A DNA stretch of 64,000 nt from Ramlibacter tataouinensis (GTDB taxonomy: Bacteria; Pseudomonadota; Gammaproteobacteria; Burkholderiales; Burkholderiaceae_C), in NCBI RefSeq assembly GCF_027941915.1, contig NZ_CP116009.1, forward strand, positions 2,294,001-2,358,000, read 5' to 3'. This document shows positions 38,889-47,002 of this stretch, one piece after another (position 1 is the stretch's first letter; each line of letters starts with the position of its first letter). The position numbers and the translations under genes were made by a program. Below the pieces are notes generated by a model. It was not told where the DNA came from, searched no databases, and was given only the letters and a program-made list of their open reading frames with translations.

Positions 38889-39928
38889 GCGAGGAGCCGG
38901 CCCTGCTCCACCACCGGCGTGCCGTCCAGCGTGACCGTGCAATGGCGCAGCGGCAGGTCGAAGTGGCCGAGCGTGTGGCGGCCGGCGACCTCGTTGGCGC
39001 CGGTGCTGTAGAGGAAGTTGCCGGCGAAGGCGCGCAGCTCGGTGCCGTTGAAGTCGCGCTTGTCGTACAGCGCCATGCTGTCCCAGCGCGCCGCGGCATT
39101 CAGGCCGTAGCCGACGTGGCTCACCGCGTAGGCCTCGCGGTCGTTCCAGGCGGCGATGTAGCTGCGCATCAGCTCGGCATCCAGGCCGGTGCCTTCGATC
39201 CGGGTGACGTAGTCGGCCTCGATGACCAGCGTGACCGGCTGCTCCAGGTAGCGCTTGAACGTGAGGTTGACGTCGCCCGGCGCCAGCACCAGCCGGCCGT
39301 CGACGCTGCCCGCCGCCGGGAAGGCCAGCGCCAGCCCGCCCGGCCAATGGGTCATGGTGCCGGGCCGCGTGGTGTAGCCCCAGTTGCCACCGGCCACGGC
39401 GCCCTGCAGCGAGATCCGCAGGTCGGTGCCCGCTTCGGAGGTGACCCGCATCTCGCGCGCACCGCGCAGCCGCTTGACGTGTTCCTTGACCCGCCGCTCG
39501 AGCGAGCCATCGTCCAAGGGCGCCAGCCGGGCCAGCGCCTCGGGGTGTTCGTTGCTCACGTACAGGACGCGGGCGCCGCCTTCGAGGATGGCCGGGAGCT
39601 CCGGGGCATGCATCAGGCCTTCGACCGTGCAATCGACCACCAGCGTGCTGCCGGCCAGCGCTGCGACCGCCGGCGCGATGTGTTGCAGGGCGTCCGAGGC
39701 GCCGGTGGAGCGCGCCGGCGGGGTGCCGCTCGCGAACACCGTGGGCATCACCAGGCCGAACACGCGCGCGCCCAGGCGCGCGGCCGCCAGCCGGGCCAGC
39801 TCCACCAGCACCGGCCGGCTCTGGCTTTCGCTGAGCACGGCGACGGTGTCGCCCGGCTGGACGGCGCAGCGCCGCAGCACGGCCTCGAAGGCATCCAGCC
39901 AGGCGGGTTCGATTCTTTCCTGCAGCAT
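38885..39928 (-). CDS. nicX: 2,5-dihydroxypyridine 5,6-dioxygenase-like protein (NicX family)
   Basis: NicX opens the ring of 2,5-dihydroxypyridine with O2 and Fe(II), giving N-formylmaleamate. The 347-residue length is close to the 350 residues of Pseudomonas putida NicX, as I recall it. The predicted iron ligands are present: His271 in SHVGYGLN and His322/Asp324 in GHFDLPLRHC, with spacing like H265/H318/D320 of NicX. The family is related to M29 aminopeptidases, so general annotation may call it leucyl aminopeptidase. The start at 39928 is preferred over 39949 because it leaves room for a promoter next to the palindrome at 39954. Confidence 0.82.
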   Translation of the reverse strand: MLQERIEPAWLDAFEAVLRRCAVQPGDTVAVLSESQSRPVLVELARLAAARLGARVFGLVMPTVFASGTPPARSTGASDALQHIAPAVAALAGSTLVVDCTVEGLMHAPELPAILEGGARVLYVSNEHPEALARLAPLDDGSLERRVKEHVKRLRGAREMRVTSEAGTDLRISLQGAVAGGNWGYTTRPGTMTHWPGGLALAFPAAGSVDGRLVLAPGDVNLTFKRYLEQPVTLVIEADYVTRIEGTGLDAELMRSYIAAWNDREAYAVSHVGYGLNAAARWDSMALYDKRDFNGTELRAFAGNFLYSTGANEVAGRHTLGHFDLPLRHCTVTLDGTPVVEQGRLLA

Positions 39929-39953
39929 GGGTCGGGCGTCTTGGGCCATACTA

Positions 39954-39967
39954 CATGAAATTTCATG
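39954..39967. promoter_or_regulatory. Perfect 14-bp palindrome, probable MarR operator
   Basis: CATGAAATTTCATG is centred between the divergent nicX-like and flavin reductase starts. Size and symmetry suit a MarR dimer, and a marR gene is the second gene of the rightward unit. It would overlap both core promoters. Confidence 0.7.
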
Positions 39968-39979
39968 CAAACCGTGCTG

Positions 39980-40489
39980 ATGAGCCCGCCCCGCAAGGCC
40001 CAGCCCCCGACGTTCTCGGCCACGGAGTTCCGCCGCGCGCTGGGCATGTTCGCCACCGGCGTCACCATCGTCACGGCGATGACGCCCGACGGCAAGCCCA
40101 TCGGGCTGACGGCCAGCTCCTTCAATTCGGTCTCGCTCGAGCCGCCGCTGGTGCTGTGGAGCCTGTCGCGCGCGGCCGCCTCGCTGCCGGCCTTCAGCAC
40201 CGGCTCGCACTACGCCATCAACATCCTGGCGGCCGACCAGAAGCTGCTGGCCGAGCGCTTCGCGGTCAAGGGCGCCGAGCGCTGGAACGGCGTGGCCTTC
40301 ACGCGCGGCTGCGGCGACGCGCCGCTGCTGGCCGGCTCCGCCGCCACCTTCGAGTGCTTCAACCGCAGCCGCTACGAGGAAGGCGACCACGTGATCTTCG
40401 TCGGCGAGGTCGAGCGCTGCACCTGGCGCGCCGGCGCGGCGCCGCTGCTGTTCCATGGCGGGCGCTTCTACACCGAGCTGCCGCTCTAG
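39980..40489 (+). CDS. Flavin reductase (HpaC/PheA2 family)
   Basis: The 169-residue enzyme uses NAD(P)H to reduce free flavin for a partner monooxygenase. Typical segments are FRRALGMFATGVTIVTAM, GLTASSFNSVSLEPPLVLWSL, INILAADQ and LLFHGGRFY. An in-frame ATG at 39965 overlaps the palindromic operator, so the ATG at 39980 is preferred. It is followed after 4 bp by marR. No classical two-component monooxygenase is adjacent; the acyl-CoA dehydrogenase-like protein at 35568-36824 is a possible partner. Confidence 0.85.
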   Translation: MSPPRKAQPPTFSATEFRRALGMFATGVTIVTAMTPDGKPIGLTASSFNSVSLEPPLVLWSLSRAAASLPAFSTGSHYAINILAADQKLLAERFAVKGAERWNGVAFTRGCGDAPLLAGSAATFECFNRSRYEEGDHVIFVGEVERCTWRAGAAPLLFHGGRFYTELPL

Positions 40490-40493
40490 CGCC

Positions 40494-40922
40494 ATGGCCG
40501 CGCGCTTCGTCGACAACTACCTGGGCTACCTCCTCGGGCAGGCCAACCATGCCCTGTACAAGGACTTCGACGCCCAGGTGCGCGCGCGCGGCCTGTCCTC
40601 CATCGAGTGGCGCGTGCTGGCCACGCTGCACGACGGCGACCCGCTCACCGTCAGCCAGCTGGCGCACGAGGTGCTGTCCAAGCAGCCCACCGTGACCAAG
40701 CTGGTCCAGCGCATGGCCGAGCAGGGCTGGCTCGCGCTGCAGAGCGACCCGGCCGACCAGCGCCGCACCCTGGTCTCGGCCACCGTCGCCGGGCGCCGCC
40801 TGGTCAGGCCGCTGGTGGAGCAGGCCAAGGCACACGAGGCCCGCCTGCTGCGCGCGCTCGGCGCCACCGAGAAGAAGGCGCTGCGCCAGCTGCTGGAGAA
40901 GCTGGTGACGGCGCGCGGCTGA
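40494..40922 (+). CDS. MarR-family transcriptional regulator
   Basis: The 142-residue protein has the MarR winged helix-turn-helix (LTVSQLAHEVLSKQPTVTKLVQRM) and the wing motif LALQSDPADQRRTLVSAT with the conserved DxR. Flanking helices form the dimer interface. NicR and PicR, which repress pyridine-acid catabolism genes, are also MarR proteins. The perfect palindrome at 39954 is the likely operator, so this protein probably represses both the nicX-like run and its own unit. Confidence 0.88.
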   Translation: MAARFVDNYLGYLLGQANHALYKDFDAQVRARGLSSIEWRVLATLHDGDPLTVSQLAHEVLSKQPTVTKLVQRMAEQGWLALQSDPADQRRTLVSATVAGRRLVRPLVEQAKAHEARLLRALGATEKKALRQLLEKLVTARG

Positions 40923-40965
40923 TCGCCCGCGCGCGACTGGCGGCGGGCCGCTACGATTGCCGCCG

Positions 40966-41877
40966 ATGAGGCAGAGAAAGAACACCCTCGACGGCCTGGC
41001 CGTGTCGCTGCTGCTGGCCTGCTGCCTGTTCTGGGGCTTCCAGCAGATCCTGATCAAGACCACCGTCGTGGAAGTGCCGCCGCTGTGGCAGGCGGCGCTG
41101 CGCTTTGCCGGCGCCACCGTGCTGCTGGGGATCTGGTGCGCCGTGCGCGGCGTGCCGCTGTTCCAGCGCGACGGCACGCTGCGCGCCGGGCTGCTGGCCG
41201 GCGCCCTGTTCGCCGCCGAGTTCTGCTGCATCTACCTGGGCCTGCTCGACACCACGGCGTCGCGGCTGACGGTGTTCCTCTACACCTCGCCCTTCGTGGT
41301 GGCGCTGCTGACGCCGCGCTTCGTGCCGAGCGAGCGGCTCGGCACGGTGCAGTGGGTCGGCCTGGTGATCGCCTTCGGCGCCGTCGCCGTGGCCTTCAGC
41401 GAAGGCTTCACCGGCTCCACCAGCGCGCGCCAGTTGCGCGGCGATGCGCTGGCGCTGGCGGCCGGCACGCTGTGGGGCCTGACCACGCTGGTGATCCGCG
41501 CCTCGCGCCTGGGCAGCGCCTCGGCCGAGAAGATCCTGTTCTACCAGGTGGCCGTCACGGCGGTGGTGGCGCCGCTGCTGTCGCTGGCCTGGGGCGAGAG
41601 CTGGTCGCTGCGGTACTCGGCCTATGCCTGGGGCTCGATCGCGCTGCAGACCGCGATCGGCGCCTTCGCCAGCTACCTGGCCTGGATGTGGCTGCTGCGC
41701 TACTACCCGGCCACCCGCCTGTCCTCGTTCACCTTCCTGACCCCGGTGTTCGCGCTGGTGTTCGGCGTGGCGCTGCTGGACGAGCCGCTGACCCTGCAAC
41801 TGGTGCTGGCGCTGGCCGCGGTGGCCGCCGGCATCGTGCTGGTGAACCGGCGCAAGGCCGTCCCCCAGGCGGCCTGA
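40966..41877 (+). CDS. EamA/DMT-family transporter
   Basis: The 303-residue protein has two EamA repeats with ten membrane spans (LLLACCLFWGFQQILIK in the first, LALAAGTLWGLTTLVIRAS opening the second). Such proteins move small metabolites, usually outward. The ATG at 40966 is chosen; a TTG three codons earlier is less likely. It lies 43 bp after marR and may carry a pathway compound or toxic intermediate. Confidence 0.88.
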   Translation: MRQRKNTLDGLAVSLLLACCLFWGFQQILIKTTVVEVPPLWQAALRFAGATVLLGIWCAVRGVPLFQRDGTLRAGLLAGALFAAEFCCIYLGLLDTTASRLTVFLYTSPFVVALLTPRFVPSERLGTVQWVGLVIAFGAVAVAFSEGFTGSTSARQLRGDALALAAGTLWGLTTLVIRASRLGSASAEKILFYQVAVTAVVAPLLSLAWGESWSLRYSAYAWGSIALQTAIGAFASYLAWMWLLRYYPATRLSSFTFLTPVFALVFGVALLDEPLTLQLVLALAAVAAGIVLVNRRKAVPQAA

Positions 41878-41911
41878 GCGCCAGGCCGGCCGGGAGTCCC
41901 CCGGCAGCCCC

Positions 41912-43012
41912 CTAGGCCATGCCGATCTGGTGCGGCCTGGCCGCGGGCTTGGCCGCCGCTTGGCTGGTGACCTGCTGCGCCTGCTCCTGCGCCACCAGCG
42001 TGGCCAGGGTGCGGCGGAAGTGCGACAGGGCGGCGTCGGAGGCGATCGCCTGCAGTTCGAACTGCGGATCCGCATCGATCACCACCTGCTGCGCCTCGAT
42101 CAGGTGCTTGTCCTCCAGGAAGCCCTCGATCAGGCTCTGGTGCAGCGAGCGCGAGATGTTGGCGTCGTCGCCCTCCCAGTTGTTCAGGTAGGTCCAGAAG
42201 AAGTGCGTGGTGCGGCGCGTCTCCGGCGTCATGAACTGGCAGTTGCGGTACTCCCGGGTGCCTTCCCGGTGGCCCTTGTCGCTGCCGCTGCCGGCCGGCG
42301 AGAACATCGACTCCAGGAAGAAGATGCCGGGGATGTGCATGTGGCCGATGTTGCGCCGGTCCACGTGCCGGTCCTTCTCGGCGGCCGGCAGCACCTTGCG
42401 GTGGAACGGCGGCGGCGCCGCGTCCAGGTGCCAGCGCTCGACCCGGAAACCGCGCGGCAGCCGCTCGATCGCCACTGGCTTGGTGACGTAGGCGTACTCC
42501 TCGGAGCCGCCCAGGGTCCTGGTGTGCACGAAGGCCAGGTGCGCGAAGTCCGACAGGTTGTCGACGATCAGCAGCCAGTTGGCCCGGTAGTGCATGTAGT
42601 CGGGGATGCCCTTCCACTGCGGATCGCGCAGGTAGGGAAAGTCAATGATGTCGGCCGGGTCGGCCCTGGCCGGATCGCCCATCCAGATCCAGACCAGGTG
42701 GTCCTTCTCGACCACCGGAAAGCTGCGCACGCCCAGCTTGGCCGGAATCACCTCCTGGCCGGGGATCTGGATGCACTTGCCGCTCGGGTCGAACTTCAGC
42801 CCGTGGTACATGCAGCGCAGGTCGTCGCCCTCGCGCCGGCCCAGGTGCAGCGGCACGCCGCGGTGGCAGCAGCGGTCCTGCAGGGCGACGACCTTGCCGC
42901 TCTCGCTCTTGTAGAGCAGCACGGCTTCTTCCAGCAGCGTGCGCGCCAGCAGCCGGCCATCCAGCAGTTCGTGGTCCCAGGCGGCCACGTACCAGCAGTT
43001 CTTCAGGAACAT
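41912..43012 (-). CDS. Rieske non-heme iron oxygenase (VanA-like)
   Basis: The 366-residue protein is the oxygenase part of a two-component aromatic O-demethylase/hydroxylase. It starts with the VanA-type FLKNCWYVAAWDHEL, has the Rieske [2Fe-2S] motif CCHRG...CMYHG (C-x-H...C-x-x-H) at about residues 47-70, and the mononuclear iron site DNLSDFAHLAFVH with its Asp bridge. No reductase gene (VanB-like) is adjacent, so electrons must come from elsewhere. A divergent LysR gene is its probable regulator. A start further upstream at 43054 is possible but lacks family similarity. Confidence 0.9.
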   Translation of the reverse strand: MFLKNCWYVAAWDHELLDGRLLARTLLEEAVLLYKSESGKVVALQDRCCHRGVPLHLGRREGDDLRCMYHGLKFDPSGKCIQIPGQEVIPAKLGVRSFPVVEKDHLVWIWMGDPARADPADIIDFPYLRDPQWKGIPDYMHYRANWLLIVDNLSDFAHLAFVHTRTLGGSEEYAYVTKPVAIERLPRGFRVERWHLDAAPPPFHRKVLPAAEKDRHVDRRNIGHMHIPGIFFLESMFSPAGSGSDKGHREGTREYRNCQFMTPETRRTTHFFWTYLNNWEGDDANISRSLHQSLIEGFLEDKHLIEAQQVVIDADPQFELQAIASDAALSHFRRTLATLVAQEQAQQVTSQAAAKPAARPHQIGMA

Positions 43013-43119
43013 CGCGTTCTCCCGCGGACCGTGCCGCGCCAGTGGAACGGACAATGCTAGGAAGCGCCTGGGCGGCGATCAAGGGTCCGTCGTGGCCACT
43101 GTGTTCCGGATCCTGAACA

Positions 43120-44025
43120 ATGAATTGGGACGACTTCGATGCCTTCTGCCAGGTGGTCGACCACGGCGGCTTCAGCGCGGCGGCGCGCGCCCTGGAGCGG
43201 CCCAAGTCCAGCCTGAGCGCATCGGTGGCGCGGCTGGAGGCGCAACTGGGCACCCGGCTGCTGGAGCGCACCACCCGCCGCCTGCGCCTGACCGAGGCCG
43301 GCGAATCGCTCTACCGTGACATCGCCAGGCCGTTCTCGCAGTTGCGCGAAGTGGCCGTCGACGCGATGGCGCAGGGCGCACGGGTGCAGGGCACGCTGCG
43401 CATCGCCGCGCCCTACGAGTTCGGCGCCCACCACCTGTCGTCGGTGGCCTGCCGCCTGCTGGCGCTGCACCCGCAACTGAAGGTGCAACTGGACGTCGAG
43501 CACGACCGGGTGCCGCTGTTCGAACGCCATTACGACATCGTGTTCTCGCCCATCGAGCAGGGCTTCGCGCCGGCCACGGTGGTGGCGCGGCGCGTCTACT
43601 CGCTCGAGCGCGGCGTGTTCGCCTCGCCCGAGCTGATGGCGCGCTTTCCCGACTTCGCCGGCGCCGAGGACCTGAACGCGCTGCCGCTGCTGGCCGGCGG
43701 CGACGACAGCGCCTGGTCGTTCTCGGGCCCGGACGGCGCGGTGAAGGTGGAAGTGCGCAATCCGCCGCTGCGCAGCGGCAATGCCGAGGTGCGCCTGCGC
43801 GCGGCCATCGCGGGGCTGGGCGTCGCGCGCATCACCGCCACCTTCTGCGCGCCGGCGGTGGCGCAGGGCCGGCTGGTGCGCTTGCTGCCGCAGTGGACCT
43901 GCGAGCCGCTGCGCATCTACGCCCTGCTGCCCGGCCGCCGGCTCGTGCCGGCCAAGGTCCGGGCCTTCCTCGACGGGCTCGAGCAGGAAGCGGCACAGCC
44001 AGGGAGCCTGGCGGCAACGCCGTGA
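43120..44025 (+). CDS. LysR-family transcriptional regulator
   Basis: The 301-residue protein has the DNA-binding start WDDFDAFCQVVDHGGFSAAARAL and SSLSASVARLEAQLGTRLLERTTRRLRLT, followed by a periplasmic-binding-like effector domain. The layout is that of the AaeR/DmlR-like branch. It is divergent from the Rieske oxygenase gene with 107 bp between starts and probably controls it in response to an aromatic substrate. Confidence 0.9.
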   Translation: MNWDDFDAFCQVVDHGGFSAAARALERPKSSLSASVARLEAQLGTRLLERTTRRLRLTEAGESLYRDIARPFSQLREVAVDAMAQGARVQGTLRIAAPYEFGAHHLSSVACRLLALHPQLKVQLDVEHDRVPLFERHYDIVFSPIEQGFAPATVVARRVYSLERGVFASPELMARFPDFAGAEDLNALPLLAGGDDSAWSFSGPDGAVKVEVRNPPLRSGNAEVRLRAAIAGLGVARITATFCAPAVAQGRLVRLLPQWTCEPLRIYALLPGRRLVPAKVRAFLDGLEQEAAQPGSLAATP

Positions 44026-44040
44026 GGAACCTCGCCGGGA

Positions 44041-46062
44041 CTAAGCGAGACCGTCGTCGGCCGCGCTGCGCTCCTTCGCCAGCCGCACGAACCAGTCCAG
44101 GCTGGCCGGGTTGGCCATCGCGTCCTTGTTCACCACCTTCTCCAGCGGCTGGCCCAGCAGCAGCTTCTTGACCGGCAGCTCCTGCTTCTTGCCCGACAGC
44201 GTGCGCGGGATCTCCGGCACCTGGAACACCTGGTCGGGCAGGAAGCGCGGGCTGAGCGCCGCCCGGATCGCGCCGTGGATCCGCGCGCGCAGGGCCTCGT
44301 CGAACTCGACGCCGGGCCGCAGCACCACGAACAGCGCCATCCAGCTCTCGCGCCCCAGGTACTCCAGGTCGACCACCAGCGAATCGAGCACCTCGGGCAA
44401 CGCCTCGACCGCGCTGTACAACTCGCTGGTGCCCATGCGCATCCCGTGCCGGTTGATGGTGGCGTCGCTGCGCCCGTAGATGATGCAACCGCCCTCGGGC
44501 GTGATCTCGAGCCAGTCGCCATGGCGCCAGACGTTCGGGTACATGTCGAAGTAGCTCGACAGGTAGCGCTGGTTGCCCGGGTCGTTCCAGAAGTACAGCG
44601 GCATCGAGGGGATCGGCCGGCTGCACACCAGCTCGCCCACTTCGCCGACCACCGGCCGGCCCTGCTCGTCCCAGGCCTCCACCGCGCAGCCGAGCAGGCG
44701 GCACTGCATCTGGCCGGCCACCTGCGGCAGCTCGCGGTTGCCGCCGATGAAGGCGCCGGCGAAATCGGTGCCGCCGGAGATGTTGCACCACCAGATGTCG
44801 GGCACGCCCAGCTGTTCGAATTGCTGCGTGCCCCAGCGCTGGACCTCTTCCGACAGGGGCGAGCCGGTGGTGCCGAGCGTGCGCACGGTCCTGAGCCCCG
44901 GGTAGTGCGAGAGCTGCACCCCGGCCTTCATGCAGTTGGCGAAGAAGGCGGCGCCGGCGCCGAAGAAGGTCACGCCCAGGTCGGCGGCGAAGCGCCACAG
45001 CACCGTCCAGTCGGGCTGGTCCTTGCTGCCGCCCGGGTTGCCGTCGTAGATGCAGCAGGTGGTGCCCAGCGCCAGCCCCGCCATCTGGGCGTTCCACATC
45101 ACCCAGCCGGTGGAGCTGTACCAGTGGTAGCGCTCGCCGAAGCTGTTGGCGTCGTAGCTGCAGCCGATGTCGTTGTGCAGCGCCATCATCAGCAGCATCG
45201 TCATCAGGATGCCGCCGTGGCCGTGCACGATCGGCTTGGGCAGGCCGGTAGTGCCGCTGGAGTAGACGATCCACAAGGGGTGGTCGAACGGCAGCCAGAG
45301 CGGCTCGAAGGCCTCGACCTCGGGGCCGCGGCGCGCCGCGGCGGCGGTGAAGTCGGCGTGCGGCGGCAGCCCGGCGCCGGCCGTGCCGCCCAGGTTGCGC
45401 AGCACCAGCAGGTGCCGCACGCTCGGCAGCGCCGCCTTCAGTTCGGCCACGACGGCGCCGCGGTCGTGGTCCTTGCCGCCGTAGGTCACGCCGTCGCAGG
45501 CGATCAGCACCGTCGGCTCGATCTGGCGGAAGCGGTCCAGCACCGCGTTCGTGCCCATGTCGGGCGCGCACAGGCTCCACACGGCGCCGACGCTGACCAC
45601 CGCCAGGAAGGCGACGATGGTCTCCGGCACGTTGGGCAGGTAGGCCGCCACCCGGTCGCCCGGCTGCAGGCCCTGCGCCTTCAGGTGCAGCGCCAGCGCC
45701 GCCGCCTGCCGCTGCAGCTCGGGCCAGGACAGCTCGTGCTGCTGCCCCTTCTCGTTGCGGCTGACCAGCGCCGGCAGGCCCGCCGCCTGCGCCGGCTGCA
45801 CATGCCGCAGCACCTGCCGCGCGAAGTTCACCTGGGCCCCTTCGAACCAGCGGGCACCGGGCATCTTCTCCTCGGCCAGCACCTGCGCGTGCGGCGTCGG
45901 CGACTGCAGCTCGAAGTAGTCCCAGATGCTCTGCCAGAAAGCGCCGAGGTCCGTGACCGACCAGCGCCAGAGCGCGTCGTAGGAGTCGAAGGCCAGCCCG
46001 CGCTCGCTGCGCAGCCAGTCCTGGTACAGCCTCAGCCGAGGCACGAAAGGCGGCTTGCTCAT
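44041..46062 (-). CDS. aacS: Acetoacetyl-CoA synthetase
   Basis: The enzyme activates acetoacetate (or a similar short 3-oxo acid) with ATP and CoA, linking to polyhydroxybutyrate and ketone-body metabolism. The 673-residue length and the N-terminal RLYQDWLRSERGLAFDSYD... type lead fit AacS. The adenylate-forming core has WIVYSSGTTGLPKPIVHGHGG, ISGGTDFAGAF, DWLEITPEGGCIIYGRSD and the catalytic lysine near the end in LSGKKQELPVKKLL. The start is ATG at 46062. It diverges from a tetR gene whose operator lies about 100 bp from this start. Confidence 0.93.
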   Translation of the reverse strand: MSKPPFVPRLRLYQDWLRSERGLAFDSYDALWRWSVTDLGAFWQSIWDYFELQSPTPHAQVLAEEKMPGARWFEGAQVNFARQVLRHVQPAQAAGLPALVSRNEKGQQHELSWPELQRQAAALALHLKAQGLQPGDRVAAYLPNVPETIVAFLAVVSVGAVWSLCAPDMGTNAVLDRFRQIEPTVLIACDGVTYGGKDHDRGAVVAELKAALPSVRHLLVLRNLGGTAGAGLPPHADFTAAAARRGPEVEAFEPLWLPFDHPLWIVYSSGTTGLPKPIVHGHGGILMTMLLMMALHNDIGCSYDANSFGERYHWYSSTGWVMWNAQMAGLALGTTCCIYDGNPGGSKDQPDWTVLWRFAADLGVTFFGAGAAFFANCMKAGVQLSHYPGLRTVRTLGTTGSPLSEEVQRWGTQQFEQLGVPDIWWCNISGGTDFAGAFIGGNRELPQVAGQMQCRLLGCAVEAWDEQGRPVVGEVGELVCSRPIPSMPLYFWNDPGNQRYLSSYFDMYPNVWRHGDWLEITPEGGCIIYGRSDATINRHGMRMGTSELYSAVEALPEVLDSLVVDLEYLGRESWMALFVVLRPGVEFDEALRARIHGAIRAALSPRFLPDQVFQVPEIPRTLSGKKQELPVKKLLLGQPLEKVVNKDAMANPASLDWFVRLAKERSAADDGLA

Positions 46063-46157
46063 GCGCGCTAGGGTAGCGCGGGACGGCATGCCGGACATCG
46101 GTGAATCGCCGCGGTGAGCGTCGCGCTGACCGGGCCGGACATGGCCCCGCTTGCCAC

Positions 46158-46175
46158 TTCGCACGATCGTGCTAA
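46158..46175. promoter_or_regulatory. TetR operator 1
   Basis: TTCGCACGATCGTGCTAA contains the perfect palindrome GCACGATCGTGC (46161-46172) and matches operator 2 at 17 of 18 positions. It ends 10 bp before the tetR start. Confidence 0.8.
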
Positions 46176-46185
46176 AGTCCGCGCC

Positions 46186-46788
46186 ATGGAAGCCAGGACC
46201 GCCCGCAGCGAGCTGACCCGCGCCGCCATCGTCGGCGCGGCGCTGGACCTGGCCGCGGCCGAGGGGCTGGAGTCGATCACCCTGCAGGCGGTGGCCGACC
46301 GCATCGGCCTGTCCAAGAGCGGCGTGTTCTCGCGCGTGGGCTCGCGCGAGACGCTGCAGAAGGCGGTGGTCGAGGAGTTCGGCCGGCGCTTCATCGAGGA
46401 CGTGTTCGTACCGTCCATGCAGCAGCCCAAAGGCTTGCCGCGGCTGGAGGCGATCGTGCAGCGCTGGATCGTGCGCACCCGTGACCTCGAGGCGCGCACC
46501 GGCTGCATCTATTCGGCCGGCGCCTTCGAGCTGGACGACCGCCAGGGCCCGCTGCGCGACCAGCTGCACGGCGAGGTGGTGCGCTGGCGGGCCGCCTTGC
46601 GGCGCACCGTGCTGCAGGCCGTCGAGGCCGGGCACCTGCGGCCGGACACCGACGCCGAGCAGCTGGTCGCCGAACTCTCCGCGCTCGTGCTGGGTCTGGT
46701 GCACGACACCCGTTTCCTGCGCGACGGCCGCGCCGCCGAGCGCGCCCAGGCCAGCTGGCAGCGGCTGCTCGCCAGCTACCGGGCCTGA
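46186..46788 (+). CDS. TetR-family transcriptional repressor
   Basis: The 200-residue protein has an N-terminal helix-turn-helix (LTRAAIVGAALDLAAAEGLESITLQAVADRIGLSKSGVFSRVGS split over residues about 9-50) and a ligand-binding helical domain. The first operator sits just upstream of its own start and a near-identical one before the next genes, so it is very probably autoregulated and controls the microprotein/hydrolase unit. The ATG at 46186 is chosen; an upstream ATG would place the operator inside the gene. Confidence 0.9.
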   Translation: MEARTARSELTRAAIVGAALDLAAAEGLESITLQAVADRIGLSKSGVFSRVGSRETLQKAVVEEFGRRFIEDVFVPSMQQPKGLPRLEAIVQRWIVRTRDLEARTGCIYSAGAFELDDRQGPLRDQLHGEVVRWRAALRRTVLQAVEAGHLRPDTDAEQLVAELSALVLGLVHDTRFLRDGRAAERAQASWQRLLASYRA

Positions 46789-46846
46789 CGCCCCACACCA
46801 TCCAACCCGGACGCAGCCATGCCGCACCGTTTCTCCACGCGCCAAG

Positions 46847-46864
46847 TTCGCACGATCGTGCGAA
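46847..46864. promoter_or_regulatory. TetR operator 2 (perfect 18-bp palindrome)
   Basis: TTCGCACGATCGTGCGAA is fully self-complementary and lies 14 bp before the microprotein start at 46878. Confidence 0.82.
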
Positions 46865-46877
46865 GAAAGGACTTGCC

Positions 46878-46991
46878 ATGTTGATCTTCCTGATGCTCGG
46901 CCTCGGCTGGGGCGCCTTCGAGGTGGTGCGCGCCGCCATCCGCTCGCTGCAGGCGCTGCCGCGCCGCAACGAAGACATGGTCTTCTGGTGA
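46878..46991 (+). CDS. 37-residue membrane microprotein
   Basis: A short gene with a Shine-Dalgarno (AAAGGA, 46866-46871) encodes a membrane helix (LIFLMLGLGWGAFEVV) and a basic tail ending NEDMVFW. It lies directly after TetR operator 2 and 11 bp before the alpha/beta hydrolase gene, so it is the first gene of the TetR-controlled unit. Its function is unknown. Confidence 0.65.
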   Translation: MLIFLMLGLGWGAFEVVRAAIRSLQALPRRNEDMVFW

Positions 46992-47002
46992 AAGGAGCGG
47001 CC

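Noticed and set aside
38885-39928. Leucyl aminopeptidase (M29)
   Set aside because: The ligand pattern SHVGYG and GHFDLP, the length and the deformylase-like neighbour fit the NicX branch better; general family names are misleading here.
46819-46884. A 21-residue leader frame ending at the microprotein start
   Set aside because: It contains TetR operator 2 and has no clear Shine-Dalgarno; the operator explains the sequence better.
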